Part shown: in pieces, positions 11,620 through 22,884 of the stretch | Layout: every line of letters begins with the position of its first letter | Numbering within the stretch: the first letter of the stretch is position 1 | DNA from: Pseudisothecium myosuroides | Taxonomy: Eukaryota; Streptophyta; Bryopsida; Hypnales; Lembophyllaceae | Assembly (NCBI GenBank): GCA_951799445.1 | Contig: OX637288.1 | Coordinates: 5,396,501-5,460,500 of the forward strand | Direction: 5' to 3' | Length of the DNA: 64,000 bases | Notes under the pieces: generated by a model | Told to the model about the DNA's origin: nothing | Database searches by the model: none | What the model saw: only the letters and a program-made list of their open reading frames with translations | Program-made: the position numbers and the translations under genes

Positions 11620-12285
11620 AGAAGAATGTCCTAGTTAGATAAAGTTTTTTGAGAAGCTTACCAAGTAGCATTACAAAAAGTTTGAGGCTTTGAAAGGGCC
11701 ATTTAAGGAAGGTTCCCCAAGTTGTGAACTAGTGTTAAGCTGGCCAGATTATTTTATATTAAAGACTAATTAATTTTAAAATTTTACAAAACTAATTTAA
11801 CTAATTTAAATTTTAAATAATTAAATAATTAAATAATCACAATTTGATGTGGTAGTAGTAGTGTTACATCAAAGTGTCAAAATTTTAGAATTTTGGAATT
11901 ATTTCTAAAATTGTTATTGTTTATTTTAATTAAAAATATATATTTAACAAAATGGTCCTCTGCAATTCAAACCCTAAATTTTTTTGAATGTAATAATAAT
12001 ATTAATAATAATTTAATTATTTTTATTTTGTTTTCTCAATCAGTGTTCTCCGTTGTCGGGATTTGACGGCCTTCTTCAAGCCTCAAACTTTATGTAATGC
12101 ACAAGCTTTTAGAAGAACCTCCTAGATGGTAGTATATATAGAAGTCAAGGATGAAGTAGACTTCAGTCTTGACAACACATTTATTGGATCTTAGCTCTTG
12201 GTTCTAGCTTTAGTGTTGTACTTCTTACACTCTAATACCAAATTCTATTGTCAAAAACTTGTCTTGCCTTGTCTTGTATAGAAGT
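11620..12285. other. AT-rich spacer
   Basis: No gene found. A very AT-rich tract (about 11745-12030) is built of TAATTAAA-like words. A TATA-like TATATATAG occurs near 12133, but no transcript start or frame follows it. Confidence 0.4.
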
Positions 12286-13073
12286 CTTGGTGCACCTACA
12301 TGGCTAGATGTCTACATATTTAATCTTAAAAGGGTGATGGACGTTTTGTCTCCTTTGGGTGACAAGCTTTGTACATATTGAAAAATGGATGATTTTTCAT
12401 CCAATTTTTTAGGTGCACTTGATTGATGCTATACCCACGTCATTGAGTTAAATTTGAGATGTTTTCAATATTTAATTTTTTATGGGGTAGTTTATCAAAA
12501 ACATGGTGTATTGTTTAGTGTATTTCAATATGTAGAGTTTATCCCCCTTAAAACTTGACTTTGACAATCAGAACAATTTTTTTGCTTTTGAGCAAAACTG
12601 TCAAAATGAAACTTTTGAAGTGCACTTTCTATTTCTTTTGGAAAATTTGAAAAATTCCTAAAAATAAGCATTTTAATGAAGTTTGAAGTTGAAGATCTAT
12701 AACCAAGTTTATAAGTATGCAGTGACATAGAAATTTTCTTTATACCACAAACAGGTCAAATCACACTCAAAGGTACCAAAAAATGGGTTAGACCTACTGA
12801 AATTTGCACTGTAGCTTCTTTCTAACTATTGTTTTTTAAAGCTATTAATTTTGACTAGTATTTCAAGTCTTGTCAAGATTTCTATTTTTTTATTCATCAT
12901 AAAATCAAAAATTCTTTACTAGAGGTTCAATTGAAGTTCTAGTGTCAACCTGTCAGGTTTTTCAATGGATAAAAAGGAATTTAATTTCTATTGAATAACA
13001 ATGTGATTGAATTAAAAAAGTCATGGGTATATATAATCATATGATATAGTAGAAAAGGACTCTTTCTCTGTAA

Positions 13074-13652
13074 TTTGAATCTCGGGGGGGTCACTTAGAG
13101 TGTCCATTAGAAAACACGTGCGAACAAAACTTTGGACCCCCTATATTATATCCTAAAATTTAAATAAAATGAAATAAAAAAAATATGACTAGATTTTCCT
13201 ACTTCAAAAGTTTATGTTTTGAATTATTGATATTTTTATTTGTTAATGATAATTAGTTACAAATTTTTGAAGTAATTAGATACACTGTACAACTGAAAAA
13301 TAACTTTCACACCCCTATATTATATCCTAAAAAATTGTCTAAAAAATGAACAAAAAATTCCTAAAAATAGCTCTCCATTGAAAGTTCATTTTGAGTTGAG
13401 TATTGATGCAATGGTCGTCTAAATGTGATCTCTATAAATATTTGAGTTGAAAAACATGCCGTTTTAGGCCATTTTCAACCTCTTGTACAAATCATTTCAA
13501 CTATTATTTTAGTTTGAAATTTTGGCAATAGAAACCTATAGTCATTATTAAGCAACCCTCAAAATTTTAAGTTGAAATTATAGTTCATTAGAAACCACTT
13601 GTTCGCATGTGGTTTGTAGTAAAATACTAGGTGCCCCCCCCGAGATTTGAAT
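13074..13652. mobile_element. inner inverted-repeat element with poly-G shoulders
   Basis: Inverted arms ATTTGAATCTCGGGGGGG at about 13074-13091 and CCCCCCCCGAGATTTGAAT at about 13634-13652. The arms continue inward with related words (ACGTGCGAACAA and its inverse, TTGTTCGCATGT). This looks like a MITE-like element of about 580 bp. Inside it the phrase CCCCTATATTATATCCTAAAA occurs twice (about 13137 and 13314). Target duplication is not clear. Confidence 0.55.
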
Positions 13653-14131
13653 ATTTTTCTATTTCCTATAATATTCAGAAGTAAAAATATGTGAACATCC
13701 TTTTCAATATATAAATTAATCCAAATGATGATTGTGTCAAAACAAAAAATGTATATAATATTCATGTCAAGGGCGCTACATAAGCTATTTTTGGAAATGA
13801 ATGTTTACTCTTTCTTTAGGATAAATCAATAATTTGTCAATAATCAATTAATTAATTAAAAAATTACACTATTTTGTGTTGAAGATTTAATCACTAAAAA
13901 TCCTTTTTAATAGTTGTATGCTTGAAAAGTGTAAAACAATTGGACAAAAATATCCTTTTCAAGTGCTATATTGTAAAAAAGACACTAAATTTAGCCTTAA
14001 AACTGGTGATTTACTTCATTTTCAGGATTTTACCTGTAAAAAAATTTCTCCAACTTATTAAAGAGGCTTATTGCAATACTATTCATCTATAAATTTTTTT
14101 TTAAATGACAGCATCAAAGTAATTTATAGCT

Positions 14132-14812
14132 TTAACCCCTAAAATACCAAGGCATTTTCTGGCTCCGGAACCACTGAAAATTGCCATTTCTTCTGCGATC
14201 ACTCCATAAACCAAAAAAAACTTTTTTTTTAGAATCTAACCGTAGGATCTTGTACTTCACTTGTCTCAGATTATGTGGTAAAAATTTCAAGACATTTGAC
14301 CGTTCCGATTGGAAGATATTAGCATTCAAAGTTGGAAAAAAAATAAATTTTGAACTGTTTCCTGCAATTTCAGATGACTTTGACGGCCATTTGTGGATTT
14401 CTTTTGCACTACACAACTTAAAGTTGTAATTTTTTATGTTGAACATTTGAGTTGAGAGTTGGGGAAAAAAATTTTAAAATGTCAAACCTTAATTTTCACA
14501 AATAAAAAATTTATTAAATAGAAGTAGGTCCAAAATTGAACGAAACACTAAGTTGTTAATAGTTCTTAGGTGGAATTAAAACAACATAATTTTAATGGTG
14601 GGATTGTTCTTGCAAACTGCTTTTTTGCTTTAGGATGGCATAACGTTTGCTCCCAGGCACCGATTGAAAAAAAAATTATATTTTTAGAAAGCTAATGTGA
14701 TTCTCTTATCTTCAAAAAAAATTTCAAAAAATCAGGTCAAAATTTGAGGCCACACGGGCCTGCCCAAAATCCCAAGTGTCCCCCAAGGGGACTTTGGTAC
14801 TTTAGGGGTTAA
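14132..14812 (-). mobile_element. TTAA-target DNA transposon, family 1 copy D
   Basis: 681 bp flanked by TTAA (14132-14135 and 14809-14812), with termini CCCCTAAAATACC and GGTACTTTAGGGG. It is related to copies A-C, in B's orientation. It is the innermost layer: D sits within the TIR element 12754-14884, itself within repeat F. It is the most diverged of the four copies. Confidence 0.75.
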
Positions 14813-15160
14813 AAGTTCAGAAAAGGACTCTATACCTAATCCTATAAAAGTAATTCCAATGGTACCTTTGAGTGTGCTTTGACCCAAACATTCTACATTG
14901 AAATGTATTTCTATTTTGAAAAGTTTAGATTTTTTGAACATATATGAATTTTCTTCATTTTTTCTTCAAAAGTTCATGATAATTTGAAATTTTTCTAAAA
15001 GAAATTTGAAAATTTGATGACAAATACTAGGCATATGATTTCGTCTCTGAAAAATAAAACCAACAAATTTAATTCATAAATAGCAAAAGAGTAGAGGAAA
15101 CAAAGTGAAGGACTTTGAAGTTTGACTTTATGTTCATAGGCTCCGTCCTTTAGGGGTTAA

Positions 15161-15650
15161 CATATGTTCATGATTTGTTCAATCAACTTTGGTTGGTCAC
15201 TCTTCATGGTCTACCTTACCTAACTTAGTTTAAGATCAACCCAATTGGAGGGTCAGGGTGAATTGACCACCTTGTTCACCCCTCCAAGTCATTCCAGGGT
15301 TGCATGTTAAAAAAAAGTCCCCTATTATGTGCCATGCTAAATCTATGTTCTTCACCTCTCGTAGCTAATTTGGAGCCTCTGATTGCAAACATGAATTCAA
15401 AATTTGCAAATTTTATCATGTGTGAAAAATTAAAAAAATTCAGGGTTTTCCCTCAGGGCGAAGCAAGGGGATTGGTTCACCCCGGCCAATTGGGGGTGGT
15501 TTAGGAAAGTACAGTTGGATCCACAGTCAGCCCAGTGATTGAAGGATCATTTCAGAAAAGATCAAGCCCACTGTACGCTAAGAGGACAGTAGTAAAAAAA
15601 CAATTTGGTACGCGAATGGCCATATTGGGGTCCAAATACCAGGAAATTAA
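15161..15650. other. spacer without recognised gene
   Basis: Moderately AT-rich sequence. The only frame (15304-15504) has no recognisable domain. Confidence 0.4.
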
Positions 15651-15654
15651 AAAT

Positions 15655-16180
15655 CCCATGATCAGTATTTTGTCATTTCAGCTTAATCTTATAAGGACGT
15701 GGTTCCCATGACCAAGCTGATAGTTACCAAAACTCTCCGATTATTGAATCAATAGGTGCATTCTCTTTTTCTATAGTCAACATCAATAGTGAAGTCATCC
15801 ATGAAATCATTTTGGTCTGCAACGTCCTTATGAGGTTGAAGAGCCTCTTTAACCCTTAAAGAACACGGCCCCTATGACCAAAGGAGTCATCAAAAGTGCT
15901 CCGAATAGTGAAGCCATCCCATGATCAGTATTTTGTCATTTCAGCTTAATCTTACAAGGACGTGGCCCCCATGACCAAGCTGATAGTTACCAAAACTCTC
16001 CGATTATTGAATCAATAGGTGCATTCTCTTTTTCTATAGTCAACATCAATAGTGAAGTCATCCATGAAATCATTTTGGTCTGCAACGTCCTTATGAGGTT
16101 GAAGAGCCTCTTTAACCCTTAAAGAGCCTTTTTAACCCTTAAAGAGCCTTTTTAACCCTTAAAGAACACGGACCCTATGA
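15655..16180. repeat. 263-bp tandem duplication plus 20-bp microrepeat
   Basis: The segment starting CCCATGATCAGTATTTTG at 15655 recurs at 15918, nearly identical over about 200 bp (period 263). After the second copy, the 20-bp word GAGCCTTTTTAACCCTTAAA is repeated three times at about 16105-16165. The embedded TTAACCCTTAA resembles the ends of the TTAA transposon family. Confidence 0.85.
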
Positions 16181-16184
16181 CCAA

Positions 16185-17545
16185 AGTAGTCACCAAAAGT
16201 GCTCTGATTATTGGACCCATAGGTGCATTCTTTGTTTCTGCAGTGAACAATGAAGTCATCCATTGACCACTTTTCTGCCTTAGCGTCCTTCAAAGATTAA
16301 GCAAGACAAATTCTTCGATTTCTAGTACTTGATGTTTGAGAATTTTTGATTTGAATGCATAGACATTCATTTGGCACAATGCATGTTTCTTCTATATTGT
16401 TCAATCTTCTATATCTTCTTGGCGGGGTGAAGTAGATTGTGAAATTTTCCTCTAATTTTGAATGCATTGGTATTCTAACCCTCAAAGTTCTTTAAATCAA
16501 AAAAAAAAACACTCCCCAAATTATCAAAAAATAATAACTTCTAAAAGTAGGTCTTTAAATCAAAATTTGTTCACTTTGAATTTGTAAGATCTTATTCTTA
16601 ACTTGTATAAGGGTCTTGCCTAAAAAAAATTAGGGTCTAAAAGTAATGTATGTGTAAGATATGACTGAGCATAGAGTAACACAATGTTTTTTTCAAGGTT
16701 GCTTGAGGTTTTGAAAATGTGACTTTGTCTAGCTTTTGAATTCCACAACTCAAATTCTACTTCTCAAAAAGATCTAACTAACAACTTTAGATTTGACTAA
16801 AGCCTCAAGTTAGGAAGAAGTATGCAAATTTTCAAAGTAAAATCATATTTTGCTCCACTTGTCCAAATTGGAGGTCAAAACAAAAGAAAACCAAGTTTTA
16901 ACCAAGCGTTGGATCTTTGTAAAAATTAGATTTTCTAGATTGTTGATTGATTTTCAAATCTCAAAAGAAAAAATGAGAAGAAAAAAAATCAAAATTTGAT
17001 ACTTCACTTTAGATGCTTCAAACGTCCCAAAACCATTTTAGATTCAAAAGAGCTTTTGAAAGTAAAAAACCCTTTAGCTAGTTACATCTTTGTAGCTTGA
17101 GCATGCAAGAATTCCATAATATCATGTAATTAGGTTGAAATCTTGGCATTACGTGTCCTACTTTGAGGTCCAACTCAAATAATGAACCTCTACCTTACTA
17201 GCCCCAGCTTTAGTAAAGATAATTATAATAATTCTTGCCTAATTTCTTAAAAATTTGTCCCCTTGTCTTGCCTAATATTTGGAAATTGCAATTGCTTAAG
17301 GAGAAATCACGATACCCTTCTCTAAGGCCATGTGCTGGCCGTTTATGACATTCTTGTCTTAATATTCTATGCATTTTATAAAAAATACTTCTTATCCTCA
17401 TTGAAATTATTAAATGTCTCTGAGCTTTGCCAAATGCCTATGTCTTGTTCAATTTTGAATGTTTGCCTAAATAGCATAAATTAAATTTTAGTCTTGCCTA
17501 AACTTATTTATGAACTTTAATTGAATATTAGGCACTGAAGTGCAT
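16185..17545. other. AT-rich spacer
   Basis: No gene, repeat boundary or RNA structure recognised. Short frames near 16297-16485 and 17210-17401 have no known domain. Confidence 0.4.
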
Positions 17546-17550
17546 AAGCT

Positions 17551-17780
17551 GCTAGTAGAGTATGATATTATATTCTATGAAGGTTTAGCCAAATTCTACA
17601 ATATTCTCTTGCAATTAGGTTTAGCATTTGAGTTTATGCTTGTAGTAGATTTTTTACTGTTGCATGCTAGTAGAATATGATATTATGTTCTATGGAGGTT
17701 TAGCCAAATTCTATAATATTCTCTTGCAATGAGGTTTAGCAATTGAGTTTATGCTTGTAGTAGGTTTTTTACTATTGCAT
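17551..17780. repeat. 115-bp tandem duplication
   Basis: Two adjacent units beginning GCTAGTAGA (17551 and 17666), differing by a handful of substitutions. Each holds ATGATATTAT, GGTTTAGCCAAATTCTA and TATGCTTGTAGTAG. There is no coding potential. Confidence 0.85.
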
Positions 17781-17784
17781 TTTA

Positions 17785-18314
17785 TACAAGCCTTAAGTAT
17801 CATCTTTCAAGAAGAGAAAGATAACAATTTCATAACATGTAATCATTATTTGGTAGAAGTTTCCCATATCAAATTGTACAAAAACAACTAATACAATCTT
17901 CAATCCTACTCATTTTCAAGAAAAATTAATACTTATTACAAACTTTGAAATTAAAAGTAGTGGAACTTACAACACATTCACAATTTGTCCAAAATCCTTT
18001 GCGCTTTAGGAATTAATTATTTTCATTCTTCCCCTCAATAAACAAGACGGTCTCTCATAAGATTTTTTTGTCAATTACTTTGAATCACCTATATTTTTTA
18101 CCATGTACTTCTACAAAGAGTGCCCCCTATGGAAAAAATTGTCAAAGTTTATGCCTTCCCCAATAATTTCATTCTAAATATTTTAGATGAAAATGGATGA
18201 GAATTGAATGAATATCACATTACTTGGGAATAGACAATATAAAAATCTTTTAGACTTTACTACATTGATTTTATCTAAATATATTGTAATTAATCATTAG
18301 AAAAATTTCAAGCC
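17785..18314. other. AT-rich spacer
   Basis: Nothing recognised; very AT-rich with no usable open frame. Confidence 0.4.
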
Positions 18315-18867
18315 TTAACCCCTAAAAGTCCAAGGAGTTTGGACAAAACACAAATGTGTTATAAAATATAAGTTCTATAACTTTATTGAATTTTGCACCA
18401 AAGAAGATAATGTGAAGCACAAAATTTAAAGTAGAAGATATCCGTACGGTCAAAATTATAAAAATATTTTTAGATTCTCTTCAAATGAAATTTGAAGATA
18501 TAACTTCAAAAATTTATCAAAAATACAATTTCAATCTTTAGCATTTGAATTTTTTTTATTGGTCAAAATTATGGTTTCTATTGACTTGTGAAAAAATGCA
18601 TAAGATCTAGTGATGAGAACACCAACACTTTCTCCAAATAATAAGTTTTTCAACACTAGGCAAATACTAGACTGTTTGAGCTGTTTTTTTTTATAATTTT
18701 TGTTTGACTGTAGCGATCTTAGTTTTGAATATAATTATTGAAAGACAACCCAATTTTTTGAAAAATTTATTTAAGAAAAATTTAAAAAAAGGTTTTTTTC
18801 TGCCCAAAAAATTTGTCTGAAGTCAGGCAACAACCAAAAAATGGTCATTTGAGTGCTTAGAGGTTAA
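18315..18867. mobile_element. TTAA-target DNA transposon, copy H (diverged)
   Basis: 553 bp between TTAA at 18315-18318 and 18864-18867. The left end is CCCCTAAAAGTCCAAGG and the right end is CTTAGAGG, so the termini match only partly. The interior shares short phrases with family 1, such as CCGTACGGTCAAAA. Probably an old member or sister family. Confidence 0.5.
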
Positions 18868-18869
18868 AG

Positions 18870-20880
18870 AGGCCGCAAGTCTTGAACCCCCGCAGTGCAA
18901 TTATGGGTTTTAAAAATAAGTAAATTGGAATCTAATGTAGCACTACAAGTGGCATGTCAACATCATGTTAGATTGGCTTTTTTTGATTATTTTTTAAAAA
19001 ATTTTAAAAATATGTTTTTGTATTTGTACCACACAGGTGCTGAAAATAAAAAACTCACGGCCCTCTCCAGGGTTCAATTTTTTTGTAATGTTTACCATAT
19101 TAGTGGAACTCACAAATTAGCATAATTCCAATATGAATGCAAGTTAATGTTGCTACTATGGTACACACTAATTGAATTAACTTGTTCATTGCATGGACTT
19201 GTCAATTAGTATTTTATTTCATAACCAATGTTTACATTGGTATTAACCAAATCAACAATTGAAGCTAATTTCAAAGAAGTGCTTACTAAACTAATGAATC
19301 ATGTCTATTACATATCACTAATTAAATCAATATGTATGTGCTCCACAAGAATAATTCTGAAAAAATATCTTCATTTCTTTGCTATGTATTTCACATAGGA
19401 AACCATTTGTTACATTTATATTTGTTATTTCCATGTAACAGACTACATTGATTTCTTCCAAAACTTGATGATTTATGCAAAAATTTGTTGGGCTTTGGAT
19501 CCTAAGTTGAATCTCCATTTTGTTAAACCCAATTCTTGCTCCAAGTCCCACTTTTGATTGGTACCAATGTACGCATTTCTCAACGATTAAGGAATTGAAG
19601 CTTGGTGCCTTAGCGTGTAGTTAAAAGTCTCAATTTTTAGCTCTCCAATCAAATTTTGAGAATTTATTGGGACTTGGGACCTTCAAAACAGACATAGGGA
19701 GAACAATCCTTTTTACAATGTTGTACATGATAATGCTTACAAGCTTCTATAAGACATTTTAATTATGCTAAAATTTCACATATTTACATTTTGTATCCCC
19801 ACATATATTATACTATATAATAGTTATGTGCATGTGCAAGATAGAAATGAAAGATGGGTTCAAGGCTTAAAAGTATAAGATGGTCACACTCAACAAGTCA
19901 TCAATACTTAAAGATTTTAGGTTTACACCTAAAACCTTATACTCAACAAGGTCACCTAATACTTGAAGTGGTCACCTAAAACATACTATTTTAGGCGGTA
20001 ATGTAAAACTCTAAAAGTTGATGTTTTAGCCTGTGATCAACTATGATTGTAGATTAAACCCCAAGTCCAAGGTGACCTCTTTGAAACCTTGAAATTAAAG
20101 CCAGGAATTGAAACCTTAAATATAAGGTGACCACCTAGTAAACCCTTCTATTGTTTGGGGCCAATTTTTCTTCATGCTATTGAGAAGTTGAGGAGTTTGG
20201 TTGTGTACATGGCTGTGACTTCTACTCCAAGTGAAGTTTGGATTGTTGGTCTTGTTGTTTTGCTTGCGCTTCCGCATATTAATTCCACATGGTCTGCCAA
20301 TAATGATGTTTCGTGATAAGACATCGGGGATTGCCGTCGACTTTCGACTTGCTGATCTCATGTGCAGTTCACCCGATGAGATTTTACATTGACGGGAGGG
20401 ATTGCGTTGTCGTTACCAGATGAAGGCACACAAGTACATGAATTCACTTCGTATGCTGAAAACTTCAAATTGAGACTTCGTAGCATTCAGTTCCATTGTG
20501 AAATGTGTACATTAGGTATTCATACAGTGGACACTACTGAAAGTCGACAATGTTCCCAGTTTTCCACCTCTGCCACTTCGTTGATGGCAGCGTATTCAAT
20601 TGATAACGAAATCTTCCTGCTTCAGCTGCATCCACGTAAAACATTGGGCTTGAAACAGCAACGGTTGTGACGGAACACAACACAGAGTACAGGCACAGAA
20701 GTCTCACATCTTGAACCCGAACTGCCAATGCAACAACCATCATGAAAACTCTCCAAGACATCTCGGGGTTCAAAGCAATGAAGGGCGAGGATCTTGCAAT
20801 ACAACAGTGGTATCTCACATGGAGGAAAGACTCCTCTGAACGCTCAAATCGCAGACATTAATTACTATACCAGATCGACG
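18870..20880. other. spacer without recognised gene
   Basis: AT-rich to about 20100, then slightly richer in G+C (20110-20830). Frames at 20116-20361 (minus) and 20389-20670 (plus) are short and carry no domain I recognise. A transcript end of the downstream BAHD gene could extend here. Confidence 0.4.
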
Positions 20881-20884
20881 CTGT

Positions 20885-22880
20885 CATGAGCTCTCTTCTT
20901 GTTGCCATACTTCAGGGGCACTAGCAATACAGAGGGAAATGCTCAACAATTCAATGCGCTGTCCGAATGCCAAGCTAAATTTTTAACAAAGCGGTGATCG
21001 AGTCTGTGCATACGGGTATTCCCACGCTAGGGAGCTTCGAAACAGATCCGTTCGAGCTTGGCCATGTCGTCCTCAAACAAAGCAATGAGCACATCAATGC
21101 TTCCATCGTTCGTGAATGAAGGAACAAGCAAGACAAGGCCTTCGAATGGCACAAACGGAGGGCCAGCAAACACGGGAGTGCCCCACCCGAAGTCCAGTTT
21201 ATAAAGCGGCAGCTGCACCCAGCTCGTGACGCTCAAATTAGGGCTCAGCACTGAGCTTCGGCTTCGTGCAACAGGGTTCCTTCGCTCCTGCTCCACGAAG
21301 TCCATCGCCGATCGCATGTACTCATCGTCAATTCTGCGAATGGAAGTATGCACGAGAGACGCAGCAAAGGCAAGAGGCTCATCGAGCAGACGGCTCACGG
21401 TGGTGGTAGGACAAGCGTGGAAGATGCAGTTCCCAAAGTACTTCTCCGACAAGGGGGGACGCAATCGTCGTCTTCCGTTGGCCGCGATCAAGCTCCGCGT
21501 CGCAATGGCACCCGTCAATCCGCGCGCCTTCGTCACGCATCGCCACAAGTGCGCGGTTAGGGTTTCGAACGTGGTATAGCCGCGCTCCTCCACGCTCTGA
21601 TCCTTCCTTATGGCGCTTGCCTTGATGTTCGCTAGGGCTTCACGATTGAAGTGCAGTTTTTTTCTTACCAGAGTCGGAACTTCAAGAATGCATCCCTCCG
21701 ACGGGGGTTGCTTGTCGGGTTGTTTGTTCGGTTTCTTGTATTCATCGTGTTCGAAGATTGGCGAGGGTTTCTCGCGGGGCATCAAAAAGGAGCGGTCGTG
21801 GAGAACTGGAGTGACGGGGAGGTTGGAGTTGCAACAAGCAGCCGCCCATGCTGACATGAACTGACTCGCAGCCTCGCCGTCTGCGACTTGATGATGGCGC
21901 GCCACGCCGAGCGTCATCCCCCCGCATTCGAAAGTCGTGACCTACAGCAATTCGAACACAACTGAGCCACATGCTGAAAGAAAATTCCTGGTTAATTTCG
22001 GGAAAAATGTAGACTCGGGACCTCCATTGCCGAATGTGTTTAGTAAAAATATCCTCCATAGGGGATGCCTGGGTTTACTGTAGGGGGAGGTCCCCAATTC
22101 TGCATTCTTCCCCTAAAATTTCAATGAAGCATCTTTCGGGGGCGATCAACCATAAATGCAGGCGTCCTACAAACACTCCCCTGAACTACAAGACCAATTC
22201 TGAAATAATTTTGCCAACTCGATCAAACATCACTGACCTGGACGAGCAGAAGCTCCGTCGCGCCGCGATTGGGAGGCACGAGCTCCAGCAGCTGCGGAGA
22301 CGGATCGAACGGGAAGAGGTCTAGCAAGGCGCCATCGGCGACAGCTTCGAGAAACACAACTCCGTCGTCCGTGAGCTCAATGGCAGGACGGTCGGTGGCG
22401 GCGTCCCTCCCGAGACGCCCCGCCCACTCGCGATACTCCACCAACACGTGCCGCAGGGCGTCTTCCAACGCGGCGGGAGCAGCGCTCATTGTTGAAGAAG
22501 ACTCGAATGCGTAGACCACCTCCACATGCACCATGGGCACCACCAAATCCGAGCTGCTCAAGGGGATGCAATTGCAACCTCCCTTGGCTGCAGCTGGACC
22601 ATTCGCAAGGCCATCAAGCGCAGCAATGTGGGGCTTCACGAGACGCGCTGCTCCTCTTTCAATCCTCATGATTCGAGCTTCAGTCACAATTGCACCACCT
22701 TTCGGAAGCAAGGCAACTGCGACAGAAAACTAAGCTTATTGAAGTACTCCACTGGTGAACACTAGCTCAAAAACCCAAGCTTGGGCTCGCTCGCTGCAGG
22801 TCGCGCGGTCGCCAACTCGCCATCTTCGTTGCCATTGTTCGCTTCCATGCTTTTAATGCATTTACAAATTCTGTCAGAGT
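20885..22880. repeat. segmental duplication, copy 2 (BAHD block)
   Basis: Partner of 320-2360. Similarity runs through 3' flank, exon 2, intron, exon 1 and 5' flank. Beyond both ends the sequence is unrelated to copy 1. Boundaries are approximate. Confidence 0.85.
21027..22669 (-). CDS. BAHD-family acyltransferase, intact copy
   Basis: A cytosolic acyl-CoA-dependent acyltransferase of the BAHD family (hydroxycinnamoyl/benzoyl transferase type). Exon 1 is 22238-22669. The intron is 21942-22237 (296 bp, GT...TAG, phase 0). Exon 2 is 21027-21941. The product is 448 aa, normal for the family (about 430-460). The start is the ATG at 22669 (MRIERGAARLVKPH), whose alignment with typical family N-termini is good; the frame is open upstream but offers only TTG. 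Exon 1 ends LLLVQ and exon 2 begins VTTFECGG, the usual family context. The catalytic HHxxxDG is HHQVADG at about residues 160-166. The structural DFGWG lies about 70 residues from the C-terminus, followed by GTPVFAGPPFV. Acyl donor and acceptor cannot be told from sequence alone. Its neighbours are repeats, so no pathway context is visible. Copy 1 is at 468-2132. Confidence 0.93.
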
Positions 22881-22884
22881 AGGT

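Larger units (their letters stand above)
8287..11620. repeat. three-unit tandem repeat opened up by three transposons
   Basis: An about 88-bp unit starts TTAACAATGTTATG and continues with GCTCATGCACC and GACTTCTTGA. Unit 1 is 8287-8373. Unit 2 begins at 8374 and resumes at 9224 after the mariner-like element. It then continues to 9289 and 9512-9530, interrupted by the CACTA MITE and ended by TTAA copy C. Unit 3 resumes at 11531. The inter-unit sequence before unit 1 (AATGCTTCACGTTGG then TTAA) matches that before copy C (AATGCTTTACACTAA then TTAA). The ancestral locus was therefore a few hundred bp. Confidence 0.75.
12754..14884. mobile_element. TIR transposon nested in repeat F
   Basis: Terminal inverted repeats of 24 bp with one mismatch: GGTCAAATCACACTC... 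at the left and ...GAGTGTGCTTTGACC at the right. It is flanked by CAAACA on both sides (12748-12753 and 14885-14890). Repeat copy F2 has the uninterrupted sequence CCACAAACATTCTACA (about 24272-24287), a clean empty site giving a 6-bp duplication. The element contains TTAA copy D (14132-14812) and an inner inverted repeat (13074-13652). No transposase is visible. The 6-bp duplication does not decide a superfamily. Confidence 0.8.
12290..15160 (+). repeat. dispersed repeat F, copy 1, with nested insertions
   Basis: The parts 12290-12753 and 14885-15135 align with 23805-24883 (copy F2). Shared words include TATGGGGTAGTTTAT, GTTTATCCNCCTTAAAACTTGA and GAAATGTATTTCTATT. In this copy the alignment is broken at 12753/14885 by a TIR element. 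The right end, GTCCTTTAGGGG then TTAA (15157-15160), resembles the TTAA-family terminus, so F may belong to that superfamily. Its left end is not defined because homology with F2 extends beyond the nearest TTAA. Confidence 0.7.

Noticed and set aside
19880..19970. Short hairpin TTTTAGGTTTACACCTAAAA as an RNA gene
   Set aside because: Too short and isolated; no other RNA-gene features.
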